Of a DNA stretch of 64,000 nt, positions 21,085 to 32,759 are shown one piece after another. Each line of letters starts with the position of its first letter. Positions within the stretch are counted from its first letter, which is position 1. The DNA comes from Xiphydria camelus (Eukaryota > Arthropoda > Insecta > Hymenoptera > Xiphydriidae), in NCBI GenBank assembly GCA_963678675.1, contig OY783199.1:11460708-11524707 (forward strand). The letters run 5' to 3'. A program made the translations under genes and the position numbers. The notes under the pieces were generated by a model. The model made no database searches and was not told where the DNA came from. It saw only the letters and a list, made by a program, of their open reading frames with translations.

Positions 21085-21450
21085 TTATTGTTCCAAGAAC
21101 CAGTTGCATTAGTTCATTCAGCAGGCTGGATCTGCTGCCTCGAGTGCATGGACGTGCGTCACTTTAAATGGATGAACATTTTCATCCTTCAACATCCTCC
21201 CAACCGTAGACTTGCTGATTCTAACCTCTGTTGCCACAGCTCGAATACTCATTCGAGGGTTATTCCTTATTCTTTCTAGCACAGCATCGATATTTTGCTG
21301 CGCCTGTATTCTTCTGGGACTTCCTAAAATAATTATAAAAACCCTATATAATTCAGCCCTGACAAATACAATCTTATCGCGCTATACCTTATCAAGGAGA
21401 TCTTTCGACGTGATGATTCCGAAACGTTTTTATCGAGAAACATTTATATA
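21060..21450 (-). pseudogene. Tc1/mariner transposase fragment 1
   Basis: On the minus strand three frames give NIDAVLERIRNNPRMSIRAV, then EVRISKSTVGRML, HPFKVTHVHALEAAD and, after a stop, VDDPSFE. This is the second helix-turn-helix and the linker before the catalytic domain of an insect mariner-like transposase. No DDE/D catalytic domain follows. It is the left outer arm of the palindrome centred at 24.71 kb, separated from it by the insertion at 21,451. Confidence 0.75.
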
Positions 21451-22235
21451 CCGTAGAGCGGGGCGAGTTCGACACTTTCCGAAAAAGTGTTTGCAGTGGA
21501 CGTACCGAGCAGTCGCGGTACTTTTTGACAAAGATTAATAGTTAAAGGTGTTCCATATACATTTAGGTATCACAATTTGTAACTTACAACATGTTCCATT
21601 AACATTTTTAATTTTCCTAGCGGGTTTAAATAAGAGGTACAAAAATGTAGTTTTTAGAAAGCTTGAAACTTTCTGCTGAAACTCACAATTATATCGGCCT
21701 ATCCAATTTTTTAAATCTCTGCTCACTAGTAGAACCTTGCAGTCAACAATGATACCAAAAAATCTTATTTTTATTACGAATAGGCGCTGAGTGACACCGC
21801 TGAGAACAAAAGTCGGTAATTTTAGGTCTGTGGTGGGGCGAGTTCGGCAGGTACTGTAATATTGGCGGAGTGCGCGTTAACTGCTCCTTGAAGATAAGGA
21901 TTGTAGTTTTACTTACTTATTTATTAAAAGATTATTTATAAATTCTTTATTTATAATGATTTATGATTAAACTTACTTACTTTAGACGTAATATATCATA
22001 TTTTAGTGTCTTTATGAGGCTTTGCAACGACAAAATATGATCGAAATCCGAGATAATAAGCTTACCTTGCCAAGGTAAAAACTGTAATATGAAATTATTA
22101 CCTATTTTATTTAAAGATAATTATTTAATTATTATTTTGTTTACCTACTGTACTACCACAACAAAATTAAGTGTGCCAAATGTGTTTTAAAACAAAAATG
22201 AAGTGCTGATGTGCAATAAAACAGTTTTTATTTTT

Positions 22236-22390
22236 GATGTGAAACATCTTATGCCGCGCTTCGGGGGTGAGACCGGCTGCTCGTGAAACGTCGCTGGAGT
22301 GGCTAAATACGCTAAAGCAAGGCGAACGTTGAACATTGCCTCTATATCTATATCTATTCTATATATAGATATAGAGGCAACGGTCACCCT
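22236..22390. repeat. Terminus with GATGTGAAACATC and an adjacent AT palindrome
   Basis: TTTTGATGTGAAACATCTTA, then TGCCGCGCTTCGGGGGTGAG, parallels the GAAGTGAAACTTC termini. A near-perfect palindrome of TGCCTCTATATCTATA-type sequence follows at 22,338-22,381. Confidence 0.7.
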
Positions 22391-22618
22391 GCGTCTCCTC
22401 GTTCGCTTGGCCTAACTCGGGACGCATCGGCTCTCTCCGCCACGACTCGATGGTCCCCTCTCACCGAGCCCTACCTTAGACACTTACTACTACACGCTCA
22501 CTGTATCGGTGTACGAAGCAGTATTTACCCTCATTAATGAAAGCATGAGGATTGATTGATCATTGGTTAGCACGTTTAAAAATAACATTTAAATACCGTT
22601 TGTATAGGAAAATTGTTA

Positions 22619-22925
22619 GATGTGAAACATCGAAATTCTTCTTTGTAGAAAGTATGCGATAGGAAGGATCGACCACGCATCCGTTGAAAGAATACGTGCG
22701 CCCGTGCGCGCATTTGTATTTATGACTGTGATACCATTAAACGGTACGAACCGTTGTGTCGAATTCCGTTTATCGCGAGACGGAACAGCGACTGATGGCA
22801 GAGTTAAGAGAGAGTAAACTAAATGCGCTTTTTGAATTAGACACAACGGTTTGTACCGTTTGATAGTATCACAATTATAAATACAAATGCGCACTGGCGA
22901 ACGTGTTCTTTCGTTTTCAGCTAGA
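22619..22925. repeat. Foldback with GATGTGAAACATC start, copy a
   Basis: Starts GATGTGAAACATCGAAATTC. The inner arms (GTATTTATGACTGTGATACC, then AACGGTACGAACCGTTGTGT) are inverted around a ~75-bp loop containing GCAGAGTTAAGAGAGAGTAA. The same unit recurs at 23,634. Confidence 0.85.
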
Positions 22926-23461
22926 TTTACTCAAGTGGACACAGCATTGAGAACAATCTAGCGAGAGTTAGTCTAGAATCTCGGTTGAGAAAAATAAATC
23001 TAGCTAGATTGCAGTGGATACACGATAAAAATTTACTGCCAGAGAAATTTCAGTCTATTTGACCGGCTAAATAGATAGTAACTTAGTCTAGCGAGAGTGA
23101 TAGGCGCCGGGTCGCAAGCGAAGGGACTCGACCGCGTGCTCAGATTTCAGGAGCCTCGCGGGAGGCAATAGAAACCCTCTGCCTTTTATGCTCTCCTGGG
23201 ACAAAGTGCAGACCCGCAATAAATTCGACTATTGCGGTGCACGTGTACTTCTTCGGGGATAACACCAACCGAACGGCGCTGAATCTGCGTACTCTCCCGG
23301 CGCCAATTTTTATGCTCCAGCTCGGTGGTTTCGAAGAATTTCCTTCTCCCACCATGCATAGAAAAAACATATACCTATTATTTTTCGTACTTTTTGGAAT
23401 GGATGAAGTGACTAGCGATATTATGAAAATAATGTGACAGTAAAAAGAATTTTAATACTAT

Positions 23462-23467
23462 ATGCCG

Positions 23468-23499
<32 letters not shown>

Positions 23500-23505
23500 T
23501 GTGTA
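23462..23505. repeat. (TATG)n microsatellite
   Basis: Nine to ten copies of the ATGT/TATG tetranucleotide after GCCGTATATG. Confidence 0.95.
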
Positions 23506-23633
23506 AAAATCGCCATTATCTTATTATCTATGAACTTTAGGCCCACATCGATGTAAGATACTTTGTTGTAGATAAAAATACGTGTGTGTATAATAACATA
23601 TAATATAAAACAGTTTTTATAGAAAAATTGTTA

Positions 23634-23925
23634 GATGTGAAACATCGAAATTCTTCTTTGTAGAAAGTATGCGATAGGAAGGATCGACCACGCGTCCGTC
23701 GAAAGAACACGTGCGCCAGTGCGCATTCGTATTTATGACTGTGATACTATTAAACAGTACCGATGGTAGAGTTAAGAGAGAGTAAACTAAATGCGCTTTT
23801 TGAATTAGACACAACGGTTCGTACCGTTTAATAGTATCACAGTCATAAATACAAATGCGCACTGGCGCACGTGTTCTTTCGACGGACGCGTGGTCGATCC
23901 TTCCTATCGCATACTTTTTAAAATT
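23634..23925. repeat. Foldback with GATGTGAAACATC start, copy b
   Basis: Same start and arms as the 22,619 copy, but part of the left arm and loop is deleted after AAACAGTACC. Here the outer TIR (TATGCGATAGGAAGGATCGA, then CCACGCGTCCGTCGAAAGAA) is inverted at both ends. Confidence 0.85.
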
Positions 23926-24357
23926 ATTTAATTTATATTCCCTAAGTTTATTCTTCAAATTCGAAAAAAGTCAAACATTTCATTTCATATTAATTTAGTT
24001 TAATTTTCTAAAAAAAATTGTTTACCACAAAAATTCTAAATTTTTATGACTGAAATGTCAAGAAAGGCTAAAAGTAACGTTTGGTACAATTATTGTCAAA
24101 AATAACCGAAGAAATCGTAATTTAAAAGGCAAAAATGGATAGGTGACGAACTCGCCCCACCTGGCGGGTAAGTTCGACAGGTCGGTTTTCTCGCCCTCAA
24201 CCAAAAACAAGATGGCCGAGTAAAATTATTTTTAGTTCTTCAAAAACTTTAGTGCTAGACCGAAGTTTTTCACCCAGAACAAATATCCAGAAACGACCAG
24301 AGTGAACAGAGCGTTAAAATGAGTTCTTAAAAGTGACGAACTCGCCCCGCTCTACGG

Positions 24358-25475
24358 TATTTCCAACATACGGTAGTGTTCACGAATATTGTAAAATATC
24401 GCAGGAATGCTACAGAAAAGTTACTTGCAAAAACGTGCTTTGTGGGGTGTAAATGATGATATTTTGTAATTTCCATCGTTATACCAGAGGCGAAGAAGAG
24501 ATGAAATAGAAGTGAGGTACATGTACACTTCACGTTTGACAGGTCGGTATATAAATTGGAACTTGTGTGTGATAGTATAATACGAAAGAGGAAATATATC
24601 GATAAAGAGACAAAATAATAATAAAGTAGTTACTCCATTATTGTAATCCAATTCCATTGTATCCCTTATTTTTCTGCCACGACTTTGATTGTTGATAGTG
24701 AAGAAAAATCAAATTTATTGGTTGATCCTTCCACTATCAACAATCAAAGTCGTGGCAGAAAAATAAGGGATACAATGGAATTAGATTACAATAATGGAGT
24801 AACTATTTTATTATTATTTTTTCTTTACCGATATATTTCCTCTTTCGTATTATACTATCACAAGTTCCAATTTATATACCGACCTGTCAAACGTGAAGTG
24901 TACATGTACCTCACTTCTACATATTTCATCTCTTCTTCGCCTCTGGTGTAACGATGGAAATTACAATATATCATCATTTACACCCCACAAAATACGTTTT
25001 TGCAAGTAACTTTTCTGTAACATTCTTGCGATATTTTACAATATTCGTGAACACTACCGTATGTTAGAAATATATATTTCTCGTTAAAAACGTTTCGGAA
25101 TCATTATGTCGAAAGATCGCCTCGATAAGGTACAGCTCGATAAGATTGTACTTGTTCGGGCTGAATTATATAGGGTTTTTATAATTATTTTAGGAAGTCC
25201 CAGAAGAATATAGGTGCAGCCAAATATCGATGCTCTGCTAGAAAGAATAAGGAATAACCCTCGAACGAATATTCGGGCTATATGGCAACAGAGGATATGC
25301 AAGAGGATGAAAATTTTCATCCATTCAAAGTGACGCACGTCCATGCACTCGAGGCAGCAGATCCAGTTCGCCGAATGAACTAATGTAACTGGTTCTGGGA
25401 ACAACAAGTGGATGATCCCTCGTTCGAAAGAAACCCCCTCGGGTTCGCATTCGATTTGGAGTCCTGGATGGAATT
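24358..25475. repeat. Palindrome Q1 with a mariner transposase fragment in the right arm
   Basis: The centre is near 24,712 (CAAATTTATTGGTTGATC). Arms of ~350 bp read outward as GATTGTTGATAGTG..CACGACTTTG, then AATTCCATTGTATCC, CGATATATTTCCTCTTT, ACCGACCTGTCAAACGTGAA, CTCTTCTTCGCCTCT and TTCGTGAACACTACCGTATG. Beyond that, 25,085-25,475 carries the transposase fragment (plus strand: IQVQQN-like, PFKVTHVHALEAAD, VDDPSFERK), with its inverted partner at 21,060-21,450 across element Y. Confidence 0.85.
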
Positions 25476-25609
25476 GAGCAGCATTATTTCTATAACAAAT
25501 TATAAATAACACAATTATATCCAGCAGTTCACTATTTAAAATATACCGAACTTACTCTACATAGAAATTAAGAAATTATATTAATCTGAGTTAACCTTTC
25601 TATAGATAA

Positions 25610-26060
25610 TAATGACAGAATTATTAAAAATGATATATTTCCTCTTTCGCGTATTATACTATCACAAGTTTCAATTTATATACTGACCTGTGTCAAACGT
25701 GAGTGTACATGTACCTCACTTCCATTTCATCTCTTCTTCGCCTCAAATGTAAAGATGGAAATTACAAAATATCATCATTTACACCTCACAAAGCACGTTT
25801 TTGCAAGTAACTTTTCTGTAACATTCCTGCGATATTTTACAATATTCGTGAAGACTACCGTATATATATTAGATATATATTTCTCGATAAAAACGTTTCG
25901 GAATCATTATGTCGAGAGATCTCCTCGATAAGATTGTACTTGTTCGGGCTGAATTATATGGCGGTTTTATAATTATTTTAGGAAGTCCCAGAAGAATACA
26001 GGTGCAGCAAAATATCGATGCTCTGTAGTAGAAATAATAAGGAATAACCCTCGAACCCTA
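25610..26060 (+). repeat. Half copy of the Q / mariner repeat
   Basis: Q arm (25,640-25,880) followed by the start of the transposase module (25,900-26,045: GGAAGTCCCAGAAGAATACA, then AAAATATCGATGCTCTG). It breaks off at CCCTCGAACCCTAATCGGTA. Confidence 0.75.
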
Positions 26061-26084
26061 ATCGGTATGAGTGATTCCTCATTA

Positions 26085-26590
26085 CCCGTCGTTACACCAG
26101 AGACGAAGAAGAGATGAAATAGAAGTGAAGTACATGTACACTTCCGGTTTGACAGGTCGGTGTATAAATTGGAACTTGCTATAGTACGAAAGAGGAAATA
26201 TATCGATAGAGAAAAAATAATGATAAAGTAATTACTTGATTATTGTGATCCAATTCCATTGCATCTCTCATTTTTCTGCCACGGCTTGTTGACGGAGAAG
26301 AAAAACCATTGATTCGTCCCGTGCTCGCATGACGCTGAAAACAAAAAATAGGATATTCACAAAGTATTTGTCCTTTATACGCAATCAAAGTGAGGTTAGA
26401 ACGATCAGATAGAAAGTAACTTATCTGATGGCAATTCTTCTGAGATGCTGCCGTCTCCTTTCCTGCTCTTTATGCACAGGCATCCAGAGAAAAGTAGCAG
26501 TGCATCCGTTCACTATCACCATTCACGATTATTAAAAAAAAATTCAAACGATTAGCAAACTACACGGAGCATCTGTCACATTCACCACTA
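26085..26590. repeat. Q fragment and W module
   Basis: 26,085-26,330 is an inverted Q arm. 26,390-26,590 is the W module (ATCTGATGGCAATTCTTCTG, then CCTGCTCTTTATGCACAGGC) also present at 7.2, 32.8 and 52.2 kb. Confidence 0.75.
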
Positions 26591-26673
26591 TTCGCCAGGG
26601 CCGTCCCGGAATAAGGGGACGTTTTCAACCTCTCTCCAGGGCCGTACTCTTTTCCCGGGACGGCCCTGGCGAA
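26590..26673. repeat. 84-bp foldback MITE, CCAGGGCCGTCCCGG arms
   Basis: ATTCGCCAGGGCCGTCCCGG is perfectly inverted at the right end. A third partial copy (CCAGGGCCGTACTC) lies inside. It interrupts the W module after TTCACCACTATT. Confidence 0.85.
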
Positions 26674-26929
26674 TTTCTAAACACAGAAATAGCCGTAGCG
26701 CCTAAACTAAAATAGCTAGAAAAAAAAGTAATAAAGAAAAGATTAGAATGTTATTATCTACAACTTTTATTAAGGTCATTTTGTCGAAAAAATAATAATA
26801 ATAAAATAATAAAGAAGCCTTTTGATTCGGTACTCTGGAGACTACCCTTAAACAGCCCTGAAAAAATCACCCTACCTTCGTCGATTTTTTTGCGGCATAG
26901 ATAAAAATGGATAAGTGCCTTGGACTTGT

Positions 26930-27075
26930 AAGTGATTAGGTACCTCAGTTGGGGCCAGATTGGGGTACGCAATGTAGCCCCAACGAAACGCTAATACTAT
27001 ATCGTATCACCTGACCCAAATTTCAGTCACTAAAAGTTCGGAATAGATTTCAATTTTATTTATTCTGTAATAGAA
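26930..27075. repeat. TTGGGGCC-word repeat, copy at 26.9 kb
   Basis: GTGATTAGGTACCTCAGTTG, then GGGCCAGATTGGGGT and TCGTATCACCTGACCC, matches 36,065-36,230. Confidence 0.8.
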
Positions 27076-27797
27076 ACCCCCACAAAAACAGATTCTCTGT
27101 AAAAAAAAGGCGGCATGTTCATTCAGTGCCAACAAAAATTGATACGTAAAATACTCTCCAAAAAAGATTTAAAATCAATTCAGATCGCCATGTTCAAGAT
27201 TTATATATAAAAAGTAAAAGGCATCATTTGAAAGGAAAATTATTGTAACTCGTTAGTAAAAAATTCGACTAAAAAATTTATAAACAAATTTTCATAAAAA
27301 AGAACTTGCCGCGTTTAAGTTTTCATATTTTGTCCACTATACTGAATAATTTGTAGTGCTTGGACGGTGCTAGAGTGATTCATAAATTGCACTGCCGAAG
27401 TCAAATTCAGAGAAATTCAGAAGGCCCCCGGCTGATCGGTTTCTCGTGCGACGTTCGGTATACTAGTGGTATCATATAAGTGTATGAATTTATTTAAAAT
27501 CATAAGTGCATAAACATCGAATGTAATTCTCTGTAAATTTTTTATTTTGAAGGAAAAAACGCGGCAAGTTCTTTTTTATGAAAATTTGCTTATAAATTTT
27601 TTAGTCGAATTTTTTAGTAACGAGTTACAATAATTTTCCTTTCAAATGATGCCTTTTACTTTTTATATATAAATCTTGAACATGGCGATCTTAATTGATA
27701 TTAAATATTTTTTCGAGATTATTTTACGTATCAATTTTTGTTGGCACTGAATGAACATGCCGCCTTTTTTTTACAAAGAATCTGTTTTTGTGGGGGG
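27076..27797. repeat. 722-bp palindrome P1
   Basis: Arms of ~240 bp (CACAAAAACAGATTCTCTGT, then GGCGGCATGTTCATTCAGTG, GATCGCCATGTTCAAGATTT, GAACTTGCCGCGTTT) around a ~240-bp loop. A second copy with one arm shortened is at 45,855-46,288. Confidence 0.92.
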
Positions 27798-27811
27798 ATT
27801 TCATTACTTCT

Positions 27812-28290
27812 TGGAATTTATTCATGAGGAGAATACGTACCTACATGTAGGAGAATAGCTTTTTATTACCACCAAATTAAAATCTCACATTTTATACCGA
27901 TACGAGCTAATTAATTATAACCACGTTACTTTTGATTTATTCTCGTGATATTTTGAAAGGGATTTATAAACTAGAGTGCCCTTATATTTTTCACTTTGCT
28001 TTAGTATTTTGGAGAAATAAAACATACCGCTTTCGAATTTACAGGCCATCGGATTTTTCTTATATTTTGGTCGTCTTCAGAAATCCATGTAGACATTTTA
28101 CCTTTAACTCTAACAATAAGTATACTCTTCCAATAACCGTGACGAATTGTTTCATCACATGTAAAGATACTACTTATGACAGTATATATGTTGTTACATA
28201 TTAACTCGAGACGTTGGAATAGTTTTAAGAAATCCTTTTGCATGCACCGCTGAAATTTTGCCCTTACTCCTAAATAAATTTCTCAAGTCA
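27812..28290 (+). repeat. Duplicated block D1, copy a
   Basis: TTTATTCATGAGGAGAATAC, then TTATTCTCGTGATATTTTGA, through ATGCACCGCTGAAATTT. It matches 46,308-46,775 in the same orientation and, in part, 29,707-29,812. The minus-strand frame has TCDETIRHGYWKS, which weakly recalls the catalytic DE of mariner transposases, but no longer alignment supports this. Confidence 0.8.
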
Positions 28291-28312
28291 CTCGCAAAGT
28301 TACGTATACGCA

Positions 28313-28390
28313 TCTAAGCGAATAGACCAATCAGGATCAAGTATTCCGTTGTGGCAGGGGTCCTGATTGATCTACTCGCTAAGATGATCT
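28313..28390. repeat. Half of the ACCAATCAGGATCAAGTATT inverted repeat
   Basis: TAGACCAATCAGGATCAAGT, then ATTCCGTTGTGGCAGGGGTC. The full inverted pair is at 46,908-47,025 and a diverged piece is at 50,520-50,575. Confidence 0.7.
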
Positions 28391-29574
28391 GCCGGTAGCT
28401 GTCAATTCGGGAGATCGAAGTATCTAACCTCGAAAGTGTTAATTTGTAAATAGTAATGAATAATGTGTAGAAGTGATAAATAATTATTCAGGTTTATTCG
28501 ATGAGTTTCCTCAAGTGTTTAAAAATTGGTCTCTATAACTTTGACTTCAACTTCCAGTGATTAAGTAAGTAATTACTACAGAACGAGTAGGTTACAAGAT
28601 TTTCATGAAGTTTTTGACGGTCTTCTTGCATGTCCCTTTTCATAAGGTGCAAACAAAGAGGATGTAACTCCTGTCCTATCCTGAAGAAAATGAGTCGATC
28701 GACATCAGACATTGTCGAACTTATCACCGAGCGCCTTTCACCCACGGTATTTTAATTGCAATATGCGCTTTTCATTTCAACTATTCCTGCTTTAAATAAC
28801 TCTCACTTCTTTCAAAGTATTTACCTCTCTTGTACGAATTGTTGATCGTAGGGGGCAGCGATCAATGATTGTGACTAATCGTAGACAAATTATTCCTGCG
28901 ATGATGTTCCAGTTGCGAAGCATACACTAGCAAGTCAGCTTACAGCGTCCGATGTTTAGTATCAACTTTACCTCTTTTGGAATACCCATCACCCGAGCAT
29001 AATTACGATTACGTTAACGTTAATCGCAGAATAGACCGTGAGCTTGGGCACATTATCGCAGTAGTAGTTTGGCACACTTGTCTACGACGAGTCGCTATTA
29101 TTGATCGCTGCCTCCTACCACGAACAGTTCATAAAAGGTTATTAGATTGAAAGAAGTAAAAGTTATTTAACGCTGGAATAGTTGAAACGAGAAGCGCGTA
29201 TTGCAATTAATGTACCGTGGGTAATAGGCGCTCGGTGACAAGTCTGACATTCTCCAATGTCCATCGAGTCATCTTTTTACGGACAGGACACGAGCTAGAT
29301 CCGTTTCAGGTGCACCTGTACGAGACGACATGTCAGAAAAGCATGAGTCTTCATGAAAATCTTCTAACCTACTCGTTCTGCAGTAATACTTAATAATATC
29401 ACTGGAAGTTGAAGCAACAATTATTGGCAAATATCGGACACCGGTTTTTAAACACTTGAGGAATATCATCGAAGAAACCCGAATGATTATTTCTTACCAC
29501 TTCTACATATTAGAGTAATCATTATTTACAAATTAATGATTTCGATCTCCCGAATTGACAGCTACCGGGAGATC
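28388..29574. repeat. 1.19-kb palindrome R1
   Basis: The ends GCCGGTAGCTGTCAATTCGG and GACAGCTACCGGGAGATC are inverted. Inner arms are diverged (CCTCAAGTGTTTAAAAA, ACGAGTAGGTTA, ACCGAGCGCCT, GGGGCAGCGATCAATGATTG and their inverses), meeting near 28,980. Frames such as 28,533-28,745 are by-products. Confidence 0.85.
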
Positions 29575-29814
29575 AGACTTTTGACACTTTTCGCTCAGCT
29601 CGTAAGACCGCAGCGCACTCTTCCGAAGCCAACTCTTAAAGCACCGAGTCAACCACTTCCAGCCAAATGTCAGAGAAATTCAAAATCAGGAGTTTTTGCC
29701 AGAGGACATTCGGTATATGTTGTTACATATATTAACTCGAGACGTTGGAACAGTGTTAAGAAATCCTTTTGCATGCACCGCTGAAATTTCGCCCTTACTC
29801 GTAAATAAATTTCT

Positions 29815-30570
29815 ACCACAGCATCGATATTTTGCTGCACCTGTATTCTTCTGGGACCTAAAAGATAATTATAAAAACCCCATATAATTCAGCCCTGACA
29901 ACTACAATCTTATCGAGCTGTACCTTATCGAGGAGATCTTTCGACGTAATGATTCCGAAACGTTTCTATGATATTTTGCAACATTCACGAATTTATCGAG
30001 AAATATATATTTCTAACATACGGTAGTGTTCACGAATATTGTAAAATATTGCATAAATGTTACAGAAAAGTTATGATATTTTGTAATTTCCATCGTTACA
30101 CTAGAGGCGAAGAAGAGATGAAATAGAAGTGAGGTACACGTACACTTCACGTTTGACAGGTCGGTATATAAATTGGAACTTGTGTGATAGTATAATACAA
30201 AAGAGGAAATGTATCGATAAAGAAAAAATAATAATAAAGTAGTTACTCCATTATTATAACCTAATAACATTGTATTACTTATTTTTCTGCCACAACTTTA
30301 ATTGCTGATAGTGAAGAAAAATCAAATTTATTAGTTGATCCATCCACTATCAACAATTAAAGTCGTGGCAGAAAAATAATGAATACGATGGAATTGGATT
30401 ACAATAATGGAGTAACTACTTTATTATTATTTTTTCTTCATCGATATATTTCCTTCTTCGTATTATACTATCACAAGTTCCAATTTATATACCGACCTGT
30501 CAAACGTGAAGTGTACATGTACCTCACTTCTATTTCATGTCTTCTTCGCCTCTGGTGTAACGACGGCCAA
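29815..30570. repeat. Palindrome Q2 with transposase fragments in both arms
   Basis: The left outer part (29,815-29,985, minus) is the module beginning GGAAGTCCCAGAAG (here with a small deletion). Q arms are at 30,010-30,305 and 30,350-30,565, centred near 30,335. The right arm continues (30,566-30,680) into the VDDPSFE-type segment. Confidence 0.85.
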
Positions 30571-31220
30571 TGTGGAACCGAATGTACTACTGGTTCTTCG
30601 AATAACAAGTGCACGATCCCTCGTTCGAAAGAAACCCCCTCGGGTTCGCATTCGATTTGCAGTCCTTCTGAATAGAATTGGATACCAGCACGTTTATTTC
30701 TGTAACAAATTATAAATAACACAATTATATTCAGTATTTCACTATTTAAAATATACCCAACTTACTCTACGTAGAAATTAAGAAACTATATTAATCTGAG
30801 TTAACTAATTCTATAGATAATAATGACAGAATTATTAAAAGTGATATATTTCCTCTTTCGTATTATACTATCACACAAGTTCAAATTTATATACCGACCT
30901 GTTAAAAAAGTGAAGTGTACATGTACCTCACTTCTATTTCATCTCTTCTTCGCCTCTGGTGTAACGACGGTCAATGAGGAATCACTGATATCGATTAGGG
31001 TTCGAGGGTTATTCTTCATTCTTTCTAGGACAGAGCATCGATATTTTGCTGCACCTGTATTCTTCTGGGACTTCCTAAAATAATTATAAAAACCCTATAT
31101 AATTCAGCCCTGACAAGTACAATCTTATCGAGTTGTACCTTATCGAGATCTTTCTACGTAATGAGACCGAAACGTTTCTATGATGTTTCGCAACATTCGC
31201 GAATTTATCGAGAAATATAT
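30571..31220. repeat. Rearranged Q / mariner pieces
   Basis: A transposase end (30,590-30,680), a half Q arm (30,830-30,985), then an inverted transposase start (31,005-31,170), each joined abruptly. No intact unit. Confidence 0.7.
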
Positions 31221-31224
31221 ATTT

Positions 31225-31530
31225 CTAACATACGGTAGTATTCACGAATATTGTAAAATATTGCAGAAATGTTACGGAAAAGTTATGATATTTTGTAATT
31301 TCCATCGTTACACTAGAGACGAAGAAGAGATGAAATAGAAGTGAGGTACATGTACACTTCACGTTTGACAGGTCGGTATATAAATTGGAACTTGTGTGAT
31401 AGTATAACACGAAAGATGAAATATATCATTTTTAATAATTCTGTCATTAGAATTGGTTAACTCAGATTAATATAGTTTCTTAATTTCTACGTTGAGTAAG
31501 TTCGGTATATTTTAAATAGTGAAACTGCAA
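31225..31530. repeat. Inverted half copy of the Q arm
   Basis: AACATACGGTAGTATTCACG through ATATAAATTGGAACTTGTG and ATTCTGTCATTAG. It is the mirror image of 25,610-25,880 plus flank. Confidence 0.75.
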
Positions 31531-31544
31531 ATGATTATGTTATT

Positions 31545-32352
31545 TACAATTTGTTACAGATCGTATGCGAACCCGAGGGGATTTCTTTCGAACAAGGGAT
31601 CATCCACTTGTTGTTTCAAGAACCAGTTGCATTAGTTCATTCGGCGAGCTGGATCTGCTGTCTCGAGTGCATGGACGTGTGCCACTTTAAATGGATATTT
31701 GGTAATTTCCATCGTTACATCAGAGGCGAAGAAGAGATGAAATAGAAGTAGGGTACATGTAGACTTCACGTTTGATAGGTTGGTATATAAATTGGAACTT
31801 CTCTGATGGTATAATACGAAAGAGGAAATATATCGATAAAGAAAAAATAATAATAAAGTAGTTACTACATTATTGTAATCCAATTCTATTGTATCCTTTA
31901 TTTTTCTGCCACGACTTTGATTGTTGATAGTAGATGGATCAACCAATAAACTTGATTTTTCTTCACTATCAACGGCCAAAGTCGTGGCAGAAAGGTGAGG
32001 GATACAATGGAATTAGATTACAATAATGTAGTAACTACTTTATCATTATTTTTCCTTTATCGATATATTTCCTCTTTCGTATTATACTATCAGAGAAGTT
32101 CCAATTTATATACCAACCTATCAAACGTGAAGTGTACATGTACCTCACTTCTATTACATCTCTTCTTCGCCTCTGATGTCACGATGGAAATTACAAAATA
32201 TCCATTTAAAGTGGCACACGTCCATGCACTCGGGACAGCAGATCCAGCTCGCCAAATGAACTAATGCAACTGGTTCTTGGAACAAGAAGTGGATGATCCT
32301 TCGTTCGAAAGAAACCCCCTCGGGTTCACATACGATTTGTAACAAATTGTAA
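31545..32352. repeat. 808-bp palindrome Q3 with transposase fragments at both ends
   Basis: The centre is near 31,948. The outermost segments (31,556-31,700 and 32,201-32,345) are inverted copies of HPFKVTHVHALEAAD..VDDPSFER-type coding sequence. Inside are the two Q arms. Both outer ends stop at GATTTGTAACAAATTGTAAA or its inverse. Confidence 0.88.
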
Positions 32353-32359
32353 ATAACAA

Positions 32360-32755
32360 TCATATGGGGTTTTTATAATTATTTTAGGAAGTCCCAGAAG
32401 AAAACAGGTGCAATAAAATATCGATGCTGTGCTAGAAAGAATAAGGAATAACCCTCGAACCCTAATCGGTAACAGTGATTCCTCATTGACTGTCGTTACA
32501 ACGGAGACGAAGAACAGATGAAATAGAAGTGAGGTACATGCACACTTCAGGTTTGACAGGTCGGTGTGTAAATTGGAACTTGAAATAGTACGAAAGAGGA
32601 AATATATCGATAGAGAAAAAATAATGATAAAGTAATTACTTGATTGTTGTGATTCAATTCCATTGCATCTCCTATTTTTCTCCCACGGCTTTGATTGTGA
32701 CAGAGAAGAAAAGCCATCAATTCGTCTCGTGCTCGCATGACGCTGAAACAAAAAA
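32360..32755. repeat. Transposase start module and Q fragment
   Basis: 32,365-32,465 repeats GGAAGTCCCAGAAGAAAACA to CCCTCGAACCCTAATCGG, then an inverted Q arm fragment to 32,730. Confidence 0.7.
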
Positions 32756-32759
32756 TAGA

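Larger units (their letters stand above)
21451..24357. mobile_element. 2.9-kb TIR element Y with CCGTAGAGCGGGGCGAGTTC ends
   Basis: The outer TIRs at 21,451 and 24,357 share CCGTAGAGCGGGGCGAGTTC, then G(A/T)CAC. A second pair of GGGGCGAGTTCG blocks lies inside at ~21,836 and ~24,148, and another GTAAGTTCGACAGG at ~24,168. It is inserted in an AT palindrome whose uninterrupted form reads GAGAAATATATATTTCTAAC elsewhere in the window. Flanking bases give a TA or TATA duplication. The interior has the nested foldbacks below, but no transposase. Confidence 0.85.

Noticed and set aside
23140..23437. Overlapping frames of 66-76 codons on opposite strands, considered as a host exon
   Set aside because: No splice sites in a sensible position and no domain. 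It lies inside element Y between two foldbacks.
24327..24951. Recurrent frames reading ELDYNNGVTTLLLFFLYRYI and IYRPVKREVYMYLTS in both orientations at many places
   Set aside because: They are the Q palindrome arm translated. They occur on both strands, are interrupted in most copies and show no domain.
28001..28243. Frame with TCDETIRHGYWKS, considered as a mariner catalytic segment
   Set aside because: Only the DE pair and a few residues fit. The second copy (46,569-46,826) differs in its tail and no second or third catalytic motif follows.
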